From contig NZ_JASZYR010000005.1 in the NCBI RefSeq assembly GCF_030316855.1, positions 1 through 64,000 of the forward strand: 64,000 nt of DNA. The letters are read 5' to 3'. The notes below the pieces were generated by a model that made no database searches, had not been told where the DNA came from, and was given only the letters and a program-made list of their open reading frames with translations. The translations under genes were made by a program, and so were the position numbers. This document shows positions 25,043 through 35,362 of this stretch, piece by piece (within the stretch, counting starts at the first letter, position 1; the number at the start of each line of letters is the position of its first letter). This stretch comes from Variovorax sp. J22P240. Its GTDB lineage: Bacteria > Pseudomonadota > Gammaproteobacteria > Burkholderiales > Burkholderiaceae_C.

Positions 25043-26077
25043 ATGAGCAGCACCCTCACCAATCACCAGGTCCGCCTCGCCAAGCGGCCCGAAGGCATGG
25101 CCACGCGCGACAACTGGCAGTTCACCACCGAGCCGGCGGGCGAGCCGGCCGAAGGCGGCGTTCTCGTCAAGACGCTGTCGCTCTCGCTCGACCCCGCCAT
25201 GCGCGGCTGGATGAACGAAGGCAAGAGCTACATCCCGCCCGTCGAGATCGGCGCCGTCATGCGCGCCGGTGGCGTGGGGCGCGTGACGGCCTCGCGCAAC
25301 CCGGCGTTCGCGGTCGGGGACATCGTGTACGGCACGCTCGGAGTGCAGGAGTACGCGCTGGTCCCGCAGGAGGAGATCAAGCGGGCCGGCCTCACGAAGA
25401 TCGACCTGAATGTCGGCTCAATCACGCAATGGCTCAACGTGCTCGGCATGCCGGGCATGACCGGGTACTTCGGCCTGATGGACATCGGCGAACCCAAGCC
25501 CGGCGAAACCGTCCTGGTCTCCGGTGCCGCTGGCGCGGTCGGCCAGACCGTCGGCCAGCTCGCGAAGATCAAGGGCTGTCGCGCGGTCGGCATTGCCGGC
25601 GGTCAGGCCAAGTGCGAGTGGGTCGTGAAGGAACTGGGCTTCGATGCCTGCATCGACTACAAGGCCGGCCCCGCTGCCGTACGCGAAGGCCTGAAGACGC
25701 ACTGCCCGAAGGGTGTGGACGTCTACTTCGACAACGTCGGCGGCGAGATCCTCGACGCGGCGCTGGCCAAGCTGGCGCGCGGTGCCCGCATCATCATCTG
25801 CGGCGCCATCAGTCAGTACAACAACACGACGCCGGTGCAGGGTCCGAAGAACTACCTGAGCTTGCTGGTGAACCGGGCGCGCATGCAGGGCATGGTCGTG
25901 TTCGACTACGCCGATCGCTATCACCTCGCGGTGTCGGAGATGTCGGGCTATCTCAAGGATGGCCGCATGAAGAGTCGCGAAGACGTGGTCGAAGGCATCG
26001 AGACCTTTCCCGAGGCTCTGACGAAACTCTTCACCGGCGAGAACTTCGGCAAGCTGGTTCTCAAGGTCGCCGACTGA
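25043..26077 (+). CDS. NADP-dependent oxidoreductase (MDR family, CurA/YncB-like)
   Basis: The 344-residue product is a zinc-free medium-chain reductase of the leukotriene-B4-dehydrogenase/curcumin-reductase type, which reduces C=C bonds next to a carbonyl. Visible are LSLDPAMRGWMNEGKSYIPP, the NADPH site VSGAAGAVGQTVGQLAKIKG and VDVYFDNVGGEILDAAL. I chose the second of two close ATGs: AAGGAG at 25029-25034 is 8 bases from 25043 but only 2 from the ATG at 25037. It ends one base before the convergent EamA gene stop. It may act on the aromatic compound handled by the upstream genes. Confidence 0.9.
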   Translation: MSSTLTNHQVRLAKRPEGMATRDNWQFTTEPAGEPAEGGVLVKTLSLSLDPAMRGWMNEGKSYIPPVEIGAVMRAGGVGRVTASRNPAFAVGDIVYGTLGVQEYALVPQEEIKRAGLTKIDLNVGSITQWLNVLGMPGMTGYFGLMDIGEPKPGETVLVSGAAGAVGQTVGQLAKIKGCRAVGIAGGQAKCEWVVKELGFDACIDYKAGPAAVREGLKTHCPKGVDVYFDNVGGEILDAALAKLARGARIIICGAISQYNNTTPVQGPKNYLSLLVNRARMQGMVVFDYADRYHLAVSEMSGYLKDGRMKSREDVVEGIETFPEALTKLFTGENFGKLVLKVAD

Positions 26078-26926
26078 CTACCCTCGCGCCCGTGTCCCCA
26101 TCACCGCAGCCGCGATGATGAGGACGGCGGCGAGCGCGATGGTCCAGCTCAACGGGCGCTGCGTCACGAGCAGCAGCAATGCGGTCGACGCCAGCGGCGT
26201 GATGTAGCTCAGGATTCCGATCTGCCGCGCGTCGCCGCGCTTGAGCGCCATGTCCCAGAAGAAGAAGGCGGCGCCCAGCGGGCCGAGTCCGCACAACGTC
26301 ACGAGCAGCCAGTCGCGCGATGAGAGCGCGACGGAGGGCTCCAGCAATGCGTGGCACCCCAGCGAGAGCGCACCCGACACCAGTCCGAAGAGGCCGATCG
26401 CGGTGGTCGGAAAGGCGGCCACGCGCTGCGTCCACAGCGAGTAGCTGGCCCAGATGAAAGCCGAGCCCAGCGCGGGCAGAAAGCCCCAGTAGCTGCCACC
26501 GGCGCTCGTCGAGATGCCACTGCGTGCACCGAGGATCGCGATCGCCGCGCCCGCGAAGCCCAGCAGCGCCGCCACCACGTGCATCGGGCGCAGCGACACG
26601 CCCGGCAGCAGCACAGGCGCCAGCACGACCATGAACAGCGGCCAGAGGTAGTTCACGAGATTGGCCTCGACCGGAGGCGCGTGCCGCAGCGCGATGAACA
26701 GCAGGAAGTGAAAGCCGAACAGGCCGTAGATGCCCAGCGCCAGCGTGCGCACCGGCACCGCCCATGCGCGGGGATTGCGCAGCACCAGCGGCCAGCTCAT
26801 CACGCTGCCGATCATCAGCGCGAGGCCGGTCAGCAGGAAGGGCGGCAGATGCGAGAGCGATGTGCCCAGCGAAGCAAGCGTGGCCCAGAGTGCGATGGCG
26901 GCGAGAGCGTTCAGCGTGGAAGACAT
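26078..26926 (-). CDS. EamA-family transporter (YddG-like exporter)
   Basis: The 282-residue product has ten hydrophobic segments in two repeated halves, with NLVNYLWPLFMVVLAPVLLP in the first EamA repeat and IGILSYITPLASTALLLLV in the second. YddG of enteric bacteria exports aromatic amino acids and related compounds; the similarity suggests this group, but the substrate is unknown. The gene overlaps no other, but its stop meets the reductase stop. An AraC-type regulator lies just upstream with 72 bases between. Confidence 0.85.
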   Translation of the reverse strand: MSSTLNALAAIALWATLASLGTSLSHLPPFLLTGLALMIGSVMSWPLVLRNPRAWAVPVRTLALGIYGLFGFHFLLFIALRHAPPVEANLVNYLWPLFMVVLAPVLLPGVSLRPMHVVAALLGFAGAAIAILGARSGISTSAGGSYWGFLPALGSAFIWASYSLWTQRVAAFPTTAIGLFGLVSGALSLGCHALLEPSVALSSRDWLLVTLCGLGPLGAAFFFWDMALKRGDARQIGILSYITPLASTALLLLVTQRPLSWTIALAAVLIIAAAVMGTRARG

Positions 26927-26949
26927 GGCGGCCGAGCTTAAGCCGACCG

Positions 26950-26980
26950 ATCGTCGCGCAACGCCGGACCATCGTCGCGC
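26950..26980 (-). promoter_or_regulatory. Direct repeat, candidate AraC-type operator
   Basis: ATCGTCGCGC occurs at 26950-26959 and again at 26971-26980, a 21-base period, in the 72-base gap upstream of the EamA gene. Two same-facing sites two helical turns apart fit an AraC-family dimer, and the regulator gene is the next one upstream. Confidence 0.5.
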
Positions 26981-26998
26981 GGCGACGATTCGGCGGCG

Positions 26999-27709
26999 TC
27001 AGTCGTCGCGGCCGGTGGCTCTGCGCAGCGCGGCCGTCAGTGCCGAAGGCGAGCGGTAGCCGGTGCGACGTGCCGTCTCGGCCACGGCCATCCCGCCTGC
27101 GCGCAATTGCCTCGCGTGCATGAGCCGTTGCGTGCGCAGCCACTGCATCGCGCTCATGCCCAGCTCGTCGCGGCAGCGCTGGGCGAACTGACTGGGGCTG
27201 AGGGAGGCGACCGACGCCAGGTCCGCGACACTCAGCGGCCTGTGCCAGTGCGACTGCGCCCACGCGGAGAGGGCGCGCCAATCGATGGGCCGACCGCGAC
27301 CGTTCGGAACCGATGGCCCCCAGGCCTCCAGCAACAGGGACTGCGCGTGATGGAGCGCCAGGGTGGGCGTCGATGGCTGCGACAGGCAAACCGCAAGGTA
27401 ATGGCCCAGCGACAGCACCTGCGGCGCAAGCGGCGAGCGATCGGCGCATTGCGCCCACAGAGCCTGTGTCGTATCGAGGACGAGGCAGCGGCTGCCGTCC
27501 TTCGACTCGAAATCATGGGAGTCGCCGGGCTGGACGACGCAGCCATCCCCGGCTCCGATGCGTCGACCGCGGCCTTCCACTTCCAGCTCGAGCACTCCAT
27601 CGAGCCCCACCAGCACCTGGAAGTGATCGTGCGCATGGCTCCCGCGCGAGGCGCCGTAACGGCGCAGCGTGAGGCCGGATGAACTGGATGGAGCGTCGCG
27701 GAGCTGCAT
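26999..27709 (-). CDS. AraC-family regulator with cupin domain
   Basis: The 236-residue product has an N-terminal cupin-like sensing part (SHAHDHFQVLVGLDGVLELE, residues ~22-75) and a C-terminal double helix-turn-helix (SVADLASVASLSPSQFAQRC, AVAETARRTGYRSPSALTAA). It lies upstream of and parallel to the EamA exporter gene, 72 bases away, with a 21-base direct repeat between. Local control of the exporter is likely; the inducer is unknown. Confidence 0.85.
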   Translation of the reverse strand: MQLRDAPSSSSGLTLRRYGASRGSHAHDHFQVLVGLDGVLELEVEGRGRRIGAGDGCVVQPGDSHDFESKDGSRCLVLDTTQALWAQCADRSPLAPQVLSLGHYLAVCLSQPSTPTLALHHAQSLLLEAWGPSVPNGRGRPIDWRALSAWAQSHWHRPLSVADLASVASLSPSQFAQRCRDELGMSAMQWLRTQRLMHARQLRAGGMAVAETARRTGYRSPSALTAALRRATGRDD

Positions 27710-27746
27710 GGGAAGCCGGCGATTTTCCTCGCCTTGCCGGCGCCTG

Positions 27747-28874
27747 TCACCCCAGGCGCAAGAGCAGCGCCGACGCGCCGCACACCAGCAGGAACGGGAT
27801 GCTGATGCGATGGAATTCGCGCAGCCCGTTCGGCACTTTCGCGAGGCGCAACGCGATCAGGTTCGCCAGCGAGCCCAGCACGCACCCGAAGCCTCCCACG
27901 CTCACGCCCGCCGCGAGACCGGGCAGATCGTGCACGAAGCCCTCGAGCAGGATGGTCGCCGGCACATTGCTGATGAACTGCGAAGTGACGATCGCCGCGA
28001 GATAGGCGCGCCATCCTTCGCCGATCGGCAACTGCCCAAGCAGCGCCGCGACGGCGGGAAGCTCCGCCAACTGCCGCAGGTCGACGAACATCAGCGCGAT
28101 GATCGCGAGCAAGGCCCAGTCCACGCCGAGCAGCACGCGCGGACGCAGCAGCAGGAACGCGCCGAAGACACCCGCCAGCCCGGCCAGCAGCCAGCGCTGG
28201 TCGAGCGCGATGACGAAGCCCACGAAGAGCACACCCGACAGGGCCAGCAGGCGCGGCTGCATCGGCACCGCTTCGGTCGACGGCTTGAGTGTGATCGGCG
28301 CGCGAGGCACCAGGAAGCGGATCGCCGCGAAGAGCCAGAACAGCATCACTGCCACGGTCGGCGCCATCATGGCCATGAAGCCGACGAAGCTCTCGCCCGA
28401 TCGATGCCAGAGGAAGAGATTCTGGGGATTGCCGATCGGCGTCAGCGCCGAACCCGCGTTGACCGCCAGGGCCTCGATGACGACCAGCCGTGCCAGGGGC
28501 AGATGGGCCTGCGTCGCCAGCACGCGCGTGAGCGGCACCAGGAGGAACAGGCTGACGTCGTTGGTCACCAGTGCCGACAACACGGCAGCACTTGCCGCGA
28601 GGAGGAAGACCAGGTTGCGCAATTCGGTCGTGCGCGACAGCAGCCGCGCCGCGGCGGCCTGCAGCATGCCGCTGCGCTCGACGCCCTGCGTGATCGCCAG
28701 CAGGCCGGCCAGCGCGCCGACGGTCTGCCAGTCCACGAGCCGGAGGTAGTCCATCGGCGCACGCGGACGGACCACCGCGAAGACGACAGCCGCGGCCAGC
28801 AACACCCAAAGAAGGCCGTTGCCGCCGCCGTGCTCGGCGTCGGCCGGCGCCGCCTCAGCGGGCGTCGAGTTCAC
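27747..28874 (-). CDS. Anion permease of the ArsB/NhaD/SLC13 superfamily
   Basis: The 375-residue product has about ten to eleven membrane segments. Two family-defining loops are visible: VNAGSALTPIGNPQNLFLWH in the first half and TSQFISNVPATILLEGF in the second, a two-fold repeat of Asn-containing hairpins. It probably moves an anion or Na+ across the inner membrane. I chose the GTG at 28874, overlapping the CoA-synthetase end by 20 bases; an ATG upstream (28970) would add 32 residues read from within that gene. The start is uncertain. The overlap implies one transcript with the acyl-CoA synthetase. Confidence 0.78.
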   Translation of the reverse strand: MNSTPAEAAPADAEHGGGNGLLWVLLAAAVVFAVVRPRAPMDYLRLVDWQTVGALAGLLAITQGVERSGMLQAAAARLLSRTTELRNLVFLLAASAAVLSALVTNDVSLFLLVPLTRVLATQAHLPLARLVVIEALAVNAGSALTPIGNPQNLFLWHRSGESFVGFMAMMAPTVAVMLFWLFAAIRFLVPRAPITLKPSTEAVPMQPRLLALSGVLFVGFVIALDQRWLLAGLAGVFGAFLLLRPRVLLGVDWALLAIIALMFVDLRQLAELPAVAALLGQLPIGEGWRAYLAAIVTSQFISNVPATILLEGFVHDLPGLAAGVSVGGFGCVLGSLANLIALRLAKVPNGLREFHRISIPFLLVCGASALLLRLG

Positions 28875-30399
28875 GCAGTTCGCGCTTGAGCACCTTGCCG
28901 ATCGCGCTGCGCGGAAGTTCGTCGATGAATTGCAGGCGCGCGAGCCTTTGCGTCTTGCCCAGCTGGGCATTGACCCACTGCAGGAGGACCTCGGCCGTCG
29001 TGTCGTCCCCGGCGCGCTGCACCACGAAGGCCACTGGCGTCTCGCCCCACTGCTCCGAAGGCACCCCGATCACGGCGGCATCCGCCACCGCCGCATGGCC
29101 ACGCAGCACCGTCTCGAGATCGCTCGGATAGATGTTGAAGCCGCCGCTGATGATCATGTCCTTCTTGCGATCGAACAGCGTGAGAAAGCCGTCATCGTCG
29201 AAGCGGCCGACATCGCCGGTGCGGATGAAGCGCTTGCCTTCCGGATCGAACCACTCGGCCTCGCGCGTCTTGGCGGGCTGGCGGTGGTAGCCGACCATCA
29301 TTCCGGCCGAGTGGCCCACGACTTCGCCGGCCTCGCCACGCGCGACTTCCTTGCCGGCTTCGTCGATCAGCCGGATGTCGCTGCCTTCGGCCGGGCGGCC
29401 GACGGTGTGCAGCTTGTCCGGGTGCAAATGGGCTTCCAGGATGCAGGTGCCGCCGCCCTCGGTCATGCCGTAGAACTCGATCAGGCCGCCGGGCCAGCGC
29501 GCGAGCACGTCGCCCTTCAAGGCTGCGTTGAAGGGCGCGCTGGTGCTGAACTTGAAGCGGAAGCTCGAAAGATCGTGCGCGCCGAAATCGGGGTGCGCCA
29601 TCAGCCGCTGGTATTGCACTGGCACCAGCATCGTGTGCGTCACGCGATGGCGTTCCGCCAGCTTCAGGTAACCGGCGGCGTCGAACTTCGGCATCAGCAC
29701 GACGCAGCCGCCGAATGCGATGGTCGGGAAGAACACGACCAGCGTGGTGTTGGAATAGAGCGGCGTCGACAGCAGCGTGACCGTGTCGGGACCGTACTCG
29801 TACTTCGCGCCGCGCTTCACGTGCGCCCAGCGCATGCCGTGGCCCTGCACGATGCCCTTGGGCTCGCCGGTGGTGCCGGACGAATAGATGATGTTGAAGG
29901 GCGACGAAGGTTGCAGCTCAACCGCAGTCGGCCGCGCGCCGGCCGACTCGAGCCAGGCCTCGAAGTCGACGCCCGCGCGGGACCCGTCGAGCGCGATGCG
30001 CGGGATGGCGCCGGACGCGGCGGGTCCGATGACTTCCGCCGCCGCCTCGTCGACGAACAGGATGCGCGCACCGGCGTCCTCGATCATCCGCGCGAGACTC
30101 GCGGGCGTGGAGCCGGGCGCCAGCGGCGCGACCGCAACGCCCGCACGCAGCGCACCCAGGAACACGGCCGCGTAGCCGACGCTGGATGCCGCGCAGACCG
30201 CGATCGCATCGCCGGCCCGCAAGCCGTCGCGCTGCAGACTGGCCGCGATGCGGTCCATCAGTGCGTCGAGTTCGCCGTAGCTGAACGTGCGAGTGGCATC
30301 CGCGAGTGCTGCCCGTTCCGGGCTTGCCTGCGCATGGAGATGAACAAGCTCGGCAATCACGCCAAAGTCAAGGTTGATGGCTGTCTCGAAATCGCTCAT
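28855..30399 (-). CDS. Acyl-CoA synthetase (AMP-forming)
   Basis: The 514-residue product activates a carboxylic acid to its CoA thioester. It has the phosphate-binding loop IIYSSGTTGEPKGIVQGH, the A5 segment IEFYGMTEGGGT, the A7 segment RFIRTGDVGRFDDDG, and the hinge DRKKDMIISGGFNIYPSDLE; the catalytic Lys is in GKVLKREL near the end. The start at 30399 was chosen over an upstream TTG. The downstream permease overlaps it by 20 bases, so uptake and activation of a carboxylate may be linked. The substrate is not evident; the group includes aromatic- and fatty-acid ligases. Confidence 0.9.
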   Translation of the reverse strand: MSDFETAINLDFGVIAELVHLHAQASPERAALADATRTFSYGELDALMDRIAASLQRDGLRAGDAIAVCAASSVGYAAVFLGALRAGVAVAPLAPGSTPASLARMIEDAGARILFVDEAAAEVIGPAASGAIPRIALDGSRAGVDFEAWLESAGARPTAVELQPSSPFNIIYSSGTTGEPKGIVQGHGMRWAHVKRGAKYEYGPDTVTLLSTPLYSNTTLVVFFPTIAFGGCVVLMPKFDAAGYLKLAERHRVTHTMLVPVQYQRLMAHPDFGAHDLSSFRFKFSTSAPFNAALKGDVLARWPGGLIEFYGMTEGGGTCILEAHLHPDKLHTVGRPAEGSDIRLIDEAGKEVARGEAGEVVGHSAGMMVGYHRQPAKTREAEWFDPEGKRFIRTGDVGRFDDDGFLTLFDRKKDMIISGGFNIYPSDLETVLRGHAAVADAAVIGVPSEQWGETPVAFVVQRAGDDTTAEVLLQWVNAQLGKTQRLARLQFIDELPRSAIGKVLKRELRELDAR

Positions 30400-30449
30400 A
30401 TCTTGCTCAATGGAATTCAGCAACTCGGCCGGCGAAGCCAGGCCCCTTC

Positions 30450-30540
30450 GCGAACCGCGGAACCGGCTTCGCCGGGCCGCCGGTGTTGCCCCCGGTAGGG
30501 GGTGGGAGGCTACACGGAGTGAGTCGACCTGGGGGCGAGC
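30450..30540 (-). repeat. Interspersed ~95-bp element, copy 5
   Basis: On the minus strand it begins GCTCGCCCCCAGGTCGACT at the end of lipA and runs through CACCCCCTACCGGGGGCAAC to CCGGTTCCGCGGTTCG. A change in the first part (GTGTAGCC where others have GTGTCGC) supplies the TAG that ends lipA. It separates lipA from the CoA-synthetase gene. Confidence 0.83.
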
Positions 30541-31514
30541 TTCGCCTCATGCGCCTGCTGGTCCGCGTGGTAGCTGCTGCGCACCATCGCGCCGACGGCG
30601 GCGTGGCTGAAGCCCATCTTGTAGGCCTCTTCCTCGAACATCCTGAAGGTGTCGGGATGCACGTAGCGGCGCACCGGCAGGTGGCTGTTGCTGGGCGAGA
30701 GGTACTGGCCGATCGTCAGCATGTCGATGTCATGCGCGCGCATGTCACGCATCACTTGCAGGATCTCTTCGTCGGTCTCGCCGAGGCCGACCATGATGCC
30801 GCTCTTGGTCGGCACGTCGGGGTGCAGCGCCTTGAACTTCTTCAGCAGGTTGAGGCTGAACTGGTAGTCGCTGCCCGGGCGCGCTTCCTTGTAAAGGCGC
30901 GGCGCGGTCTCGAGGTTGTGGTTCATCACGTCCGGCGGTGCGGCCTTGAGGATCTCGAGCGCGCGGTCGTCGCGGCCGCGGAAGTCGGGCACCAGGATCT
31001 CGATCTGCGTCTGCGGCGAGAGCTCGCGGATGTTGCGGATGCAGTCCACGAAATGCTGGCTGCCGCCGTCGCGCAGGTCGTCACGGTCCACGCTCGTGAT
31101 CACCACGTACTTCAGACGCAGCTTCGCGATCGTCTTTGCGAGATTGAGCGGCTCATCCTTGTCGAGCGGGTCGGGGCGGCCGTGGCCGACGTCGCAGAAG
31201 GGGCAGCGCCGCGTGCACTTGTCGCCCATGATCATGAAGGTCGCGGTGCCGTTGCCGAAGCACTCGCCGATGTTGGGGCACGAAGCCTCTTCGCAGACGG
31301 TGTGCAGGTTGCTTTCGCGCAGGATCTGCTTGATCTCGTAGAAGCGGGTCGTGGGCGAGCCGGCCTTGACACGGATCCATTCGGGCTTCTTGAGGACTTC
31401 GCCCTGGACCACCTTGACGGGGATGCGCGAGAGCTTGGCCGCGGCCTTCTGCTTGGCGAGGGGGTTGTAGTCCTCGGAGCTCTGGGCGTCGCGGACAACA
31501 TTGAGTGTGCTCAT
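30510..31514 (-). CDS. lipA: Lipoyl synthase
   Basis: LipA inserts two sulfur atoms into protein-bound octanoyl groups using radical SAM chemistry. The 334-residue product has the auxiliary-cluster motif [12 protein letters not shown] (Cys74, 79, 85), the radical-SAM motif CTRRCPFC (Cys100, 104, 107) and RSSYHA near the end, whose Ser is a cluster ligand. The last ten residues ([10 protein letters not shown]) are read from repeat copy 5, not from typical LipA sequence. It is 19 bases downstream of lipB in the dat-ybeD-lipB-lipA operon. Confidence 0.96.
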   Translation of the reverse strand: MSTLNVVRDAQSSEDYNPLAKQKAAAKLSRIPVKVVQGEVLKKPEWIRVKAGSPTTRFYEIKQILRESNLHTVCEEASCPNIGECFGNGTATFMIMGDKCTRRCPFCDVGHGRPDPLDKDEPLNLAKTIAKLRLKYVVITSVDRDDLRDGGSQHFVDCIRNIRELSPQTQIEILVPDFRGRDDRALEILKAAPPDVMNHNLETAPRLYKEARPGSDYQFSLNLLKKFKALHPDVPTKSGIMVGLGETDEEILQVMRDMRAHDIDMLTIGQYLSPSNSHLPVRRYVHPDTFRMFEEEAYKMGFSHAAVGAMVRSSYHADQQAHEAKLAPRSTHSV

Positions 31515-31533
31515 GGCTTCTCTTTGGCGGGGC

Positions 31534-32220
31534 TCAAGGTGCGAGGTAGGCGCCGAGCTTGTTGCCCAGCACCTGCGCGGCTTCGTCCCAGGTTGTTTGA
31601 ACGCCGATTGTAGAAAGATCGACGATTTTCAGCCCCGCGTAGCCGCAAGGGTTGATGCGCGAGAAGGGTTCCAGGTCCATCGCCACGTTGAGCGCGACGC
31701 CGTGGTAGGTGCAGTGGCGGCTGACCTTGATGCCGAGTGCGGCGATTTTTCCGAGGCCGCGAAACGGGTCGTCGGGATGCACGGGGCCGGTGAGCGCGGC
31801 ATGCGAAAAGGGATCGTCGAGCCGCACGTAGATGCCGGGGGCACCGCCCACGCGGTGGCCGGTGACGCCGAAATGAGCGAGCGTGCGGATCACCGATTCC
31901 TCGATGCGGTAGACGTATTCCTTGACGTAGTAACCGGCACGCCGCAGGTCGATCAGCGGGTAGGCGACCACCTGGCCGGGCCCGTGATAAGTCACCTGGC
32001 CGCCGCGGTCGGTCTGCACGACCGGAATATTGCCCGGGTTCAACAGATGGTCGGCCTTGCCCGCGAGGCCCTGGGTGTAGACCGGTGCGTGCTCGCAGAG
32101 CCAGAGCGCGTCGGCCGAGTCCGCGTCGCGCTCCTGAGTCCATTGCCGCATCGCGGCGTAGGCCTCGGCATAGTCGACGCGGCCGAGCAGCGCGACATCG
32201 GGCGCCCAGGCAGCGATCAG
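31534..32220 (-). CDS. lipB: Octanoyl transferase, start codon unclear
   Basis: LipB moves octanoyl from acyl-carrier protein to lipoyl domains. From [17 protein letters not shown] the product would be 228 residues and shows [17 protein letters not shown], the catalytic Lys in [15 protein letters not shown] and the catalytic Cys in INPCGYAG (about Lys158 and Cys192). No ATG, GTG or TTG is in frame between 32220 and the distant ATG at 32571 that lies inside dat; the first in-frame ATG (AAMRQW, about residue 24) would cut conserved sequence. A CTG at 32218-32220 overlaps the ybeD stop and is my tentative start. Confidence 0.85.
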   Translation of the reverse strand: MIAAWAPDVALLGRVDYAEAYAAMRQWTQERDADSADALWLCEHAPVYTQGLAGKADHLLNPGNIPVVQTDRGGQVTYHGPGQVVAYPLIDLRRAGYYVKEYVYRIEESVIRTLAHFGVTGHRVGGAPGIYVRLDDPFSHAALTGPVHPDDPFRGLGKIAALGIKVSRHCTYHGVALNVAMDLEPFSRINPCGYAGLKIVDLSTIGVQTTWDEAAQVLGNKLGAYLAP

Positions 32221-32516
32221 AGCACCACCTTCACCATCGGATGGCTCGACAGGGCGCGGTACAGGTCGTCGAGCTGCTCGCGGCTGGTGGCGGTGACGGT
32301 GATCGTCACGCCGAGGTAGTTGCCGGCCTTGCTGGGGCGAAGTTCGATGGTCGTCGCGTCGAAGTTCGGGTCGAACTGCTCGGCGATCAACGTCACGGCG
32401 TGCACGAAGCCGTCGACCTTCGCGCCCATGACCTTGATCGGGAACTGCGAGGGGTACTCGATCAGCGATTCCTTGCGCGCGTCGATCGGCGCGTCCGGCG
32501 GGGTGGGGGTGTTCAT
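32217..32516 (-). CDS. YbeD/DUF493 family protein
   Basis: The 99-residue product is a small protein of the YbeD family, found beside lipB in many Proteobacteria; it has [18 protein letters not shown] and the ferredoxin-like ending [16 protein letters not shown] regulatory or lipoate-related role has been proposed for the family but is not settled. It overlaps dat by 4 bases and lipB by about 4, a position that could couple lipB translation to its own. Confidence 0.9.
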   Translation of the reverse strand: MNTPTPPDAPIDARKESLIEYPSQFPIKVMGAKVDGFVHAVTLIAEQFDPNFDATTIELRPSKAGNYLGVTITVTATSREQLDDLYRALSSHPMVKVVL

Positions 32517-33418
32517 GCGGTGACTCCGTTGTCTTGCGTGCTGCGCGCCTTCGCCTGCTCATAGCCGGCATGGAGCGCCTGGTAGATGGGGCCGGGGCGA
32601 CCGGTGCCGATCGTTTGTCCGTCGAGCGTCACGACGGGCAGCACTTCCTTGCTGGCAGATGACAGCAGGAGTTCGTCGGCGTCGAACACTTCGTTGCGCG
32701 CGATGCGTCGCAGCGTGAACGGGATTCCGGCGTCGGCGCAGATCCGCTCGATCAGCCCGTAGCGAATCCCGGCCAGCACCAGCTCGTCCCTGGGTGGGCC
32801 GAACACTGCACCGCGCTTCACCACCCAGACGTTGCTGGACGAGGCCTCGCTGAGCCAGTCGCCGCGGAACATGATGGTTTCGGCCGCACCGGCCTCGACG
32901 CTGATCTGTCGCGCCAGCACCGCGCCCAGCAGGCTGGTGCTCTTGATGTGTGCTTTCTGCCAGCGGAAGTCCTGCGCGCTCACGCAGGCGACGCCCTTGG
33001 CACGAACTACTTCAGGCACCGGCTTCATCGGATTGACCATGACGAACACCGTCGGCGTGAGGCCCTGCGGCATCGCGTGGTCGCGGGGAGCCACGCCGCG
33101 CGTCACCTGGATATAGACGCCTTGCATGCCCGCACGCACCGCGGACGGTGCAGCATCGATCAGGCGAATGGCAACCGCACGCCATTCCGCGTGGGAGAGA
33201 GGGTTCTTGATCTGCAGCTCGGAGAGCGAACGATCGAGGCGCGCCATGTGCTCGTCGAAGCAGAACAGACTCCCACCGTAGACGGGCACGACCTCGTAAA
33301 CGCCGTCGCCGAAGATGAAGCCCCGATCGAGCACGCTGACCTTGGCATCCCGCAGCGCGGTGTAGCTTCCGTCGAGGTAGCAGAGCGAGTCGGGGAGGGC
33401 GTCTGTGATCGGGTGCAT
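32513..33418 (-). CDS. Class IV aminotransferase, D-amino-acid aminotransferase type
   Basis: The 301-residue product is a PLP enzyme. It has [20 protein letters not shown] at residues 30-50, the PLP Lys159 in [12 protein letters not shown] and [20 protein letters not shown], the usual D-amino-acid aminotransferase / branched-chain fold type IV segments. It is first in the operon leading to ybeD, lipB and lipA, an order seen in related Betaproteobacteria. It likely makes or uses D-alanine and D-glutamate, but branched-chain activity cannot be excluded. It diverges from the atp operon. Confidence 0.9.
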   Translation of the reverse strand: MHPITDALPDSLCYLDGSYTALRDAKVSVLDRGFIFGDGVYEVVPVYGGSLFCFDEHMARLDRSLSELQIKNPLSHAEWRAVAIRLIDAAPSAVRAGMQGVYIQVTRGVAPRDHAMPQGLTPTVFVMVNPMKPVPEVVRAKGVACVSAQDFRWQKAHIKSTSLLGAVLARQISVEAGAAETIMFRGDWLSEASSSNVWVVKRGAVFGPPRDELVLAGIRYGLIERICADAGIPFTLRRIARNEVFDADELLLSSASKEVLPVVTLDGQTIGTGRPGPIYQALHAGYEQAKARSTQDNGVTA

Positions 33419-33537
33419 GAGGAATTATCGTGGGGGCGCTTCCGCGGATTCCAACCCTGGGGCGATACCGCAGCGGGGCGCAAGGATCATTTCCTCCACT
33501 GCCCCTCGAACTCGGCGGAACCCCGTGGCTTTTTACC

Positions 33538-33543
33538 TATAAT
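33538..33543 (+). promoter_or_regulatory. TATAAT -10 box of the atp operon
   Basis: A perfect TATAAT lies 46 bases before atpI, preceded by CTTTTTACC. No good -35 is seen at 16-18 bases. It is in the 171-base gap between dat and atpI and is the best candidate start of the ATP synthase transcript. Confidence 0.55.
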
Positions 33544-33589
33544 CAATGGCTTTGTAGAAATTCTGGGTCGTCATCCGGGCTTCATTCCA

Positions 33590-34078
33590 ATGAAAACAAT
33601 CGCCCGCGATGTCTCGAAGAACGTCCATGAGGACAGTTCCGATCTGGACGAGGATTTCAAGCCGTTGACCGCCGAGGAGGCCCAACGGCTACGCGACAGG
33701 AAGCCGTTGATCTCGCCATGGCGCGTGATCGCGGTTCAGGTCGTAGCGGGACTGCTGGTGGCGTTGGTCGCTTGGGGTCTGACAGGGAGGCAAAATCTGG
33801 GATGGTCCGCCGGATACGGCGCACTGGCAGTGGTTGTTCCATCTGCGGTGTTCGCACGGGGGCTGACCGGACGGTTTTCGTCCCTGAATCCAGGCACTGC
33901 GGTGTTTGGGTTCTTCTTGTGGGAAATGGTCAAGATGGCCTTGACGGTGGCGATGCTGATCGCCGCGCCAAGGCTGGTAGTGGCGCTGAGCTGGCCGGCA
34001 ATGCTGATCGGCTTGGTGGTGACAATGAAGGCAGCTTGGGTGGCGGTGATGCTGGCCCCCAAGCGCCTGAAACTTTGA
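33590..34078 (+). CDS. atpI: ATP synthase protein I
   Basis: AtpI is a small membrane protein that helps assemble the c-ring. The 162-residue product has a charged N-terminus (residues 1-45) and four membrane segments, with VIAVQVVAGLLVALVAWGL and FFLWEMVKMALTVAMLIAAP. It starts at the ATG at 33590; an upstream open frame lies in the promoter region and is not real. It is followed after 12 bases by atpB, the normal order. Confidence 0.9.
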   Translation: MKTIARDVSKNVHEDSSDLDEDFKPLTAEEAQRLRDRKPLISPWRVIAVQVVAGLLVALVAWGLTGRQNLGWSAGYGALAVVVPSAVFARGLTGRFSSLNPGTAVFGFFLWEMVKMALTVAMLIAAPRLVVALSWPAMLIGLVVTMKAAWVAVMLAPKRLKL

Positions 34079-34090
34079 GACGAGTAACGG

Positions 34091-35282
<1,192 letters not shown>

Positions 35283-35362
35283 TCGGGTCCAGGCTTTCTC
35301 GTCGAACCCATGTCGTTCTTCGTTGAATGGCCGCGGATTCATTCCCAAAGAGAGGGTGAAAA

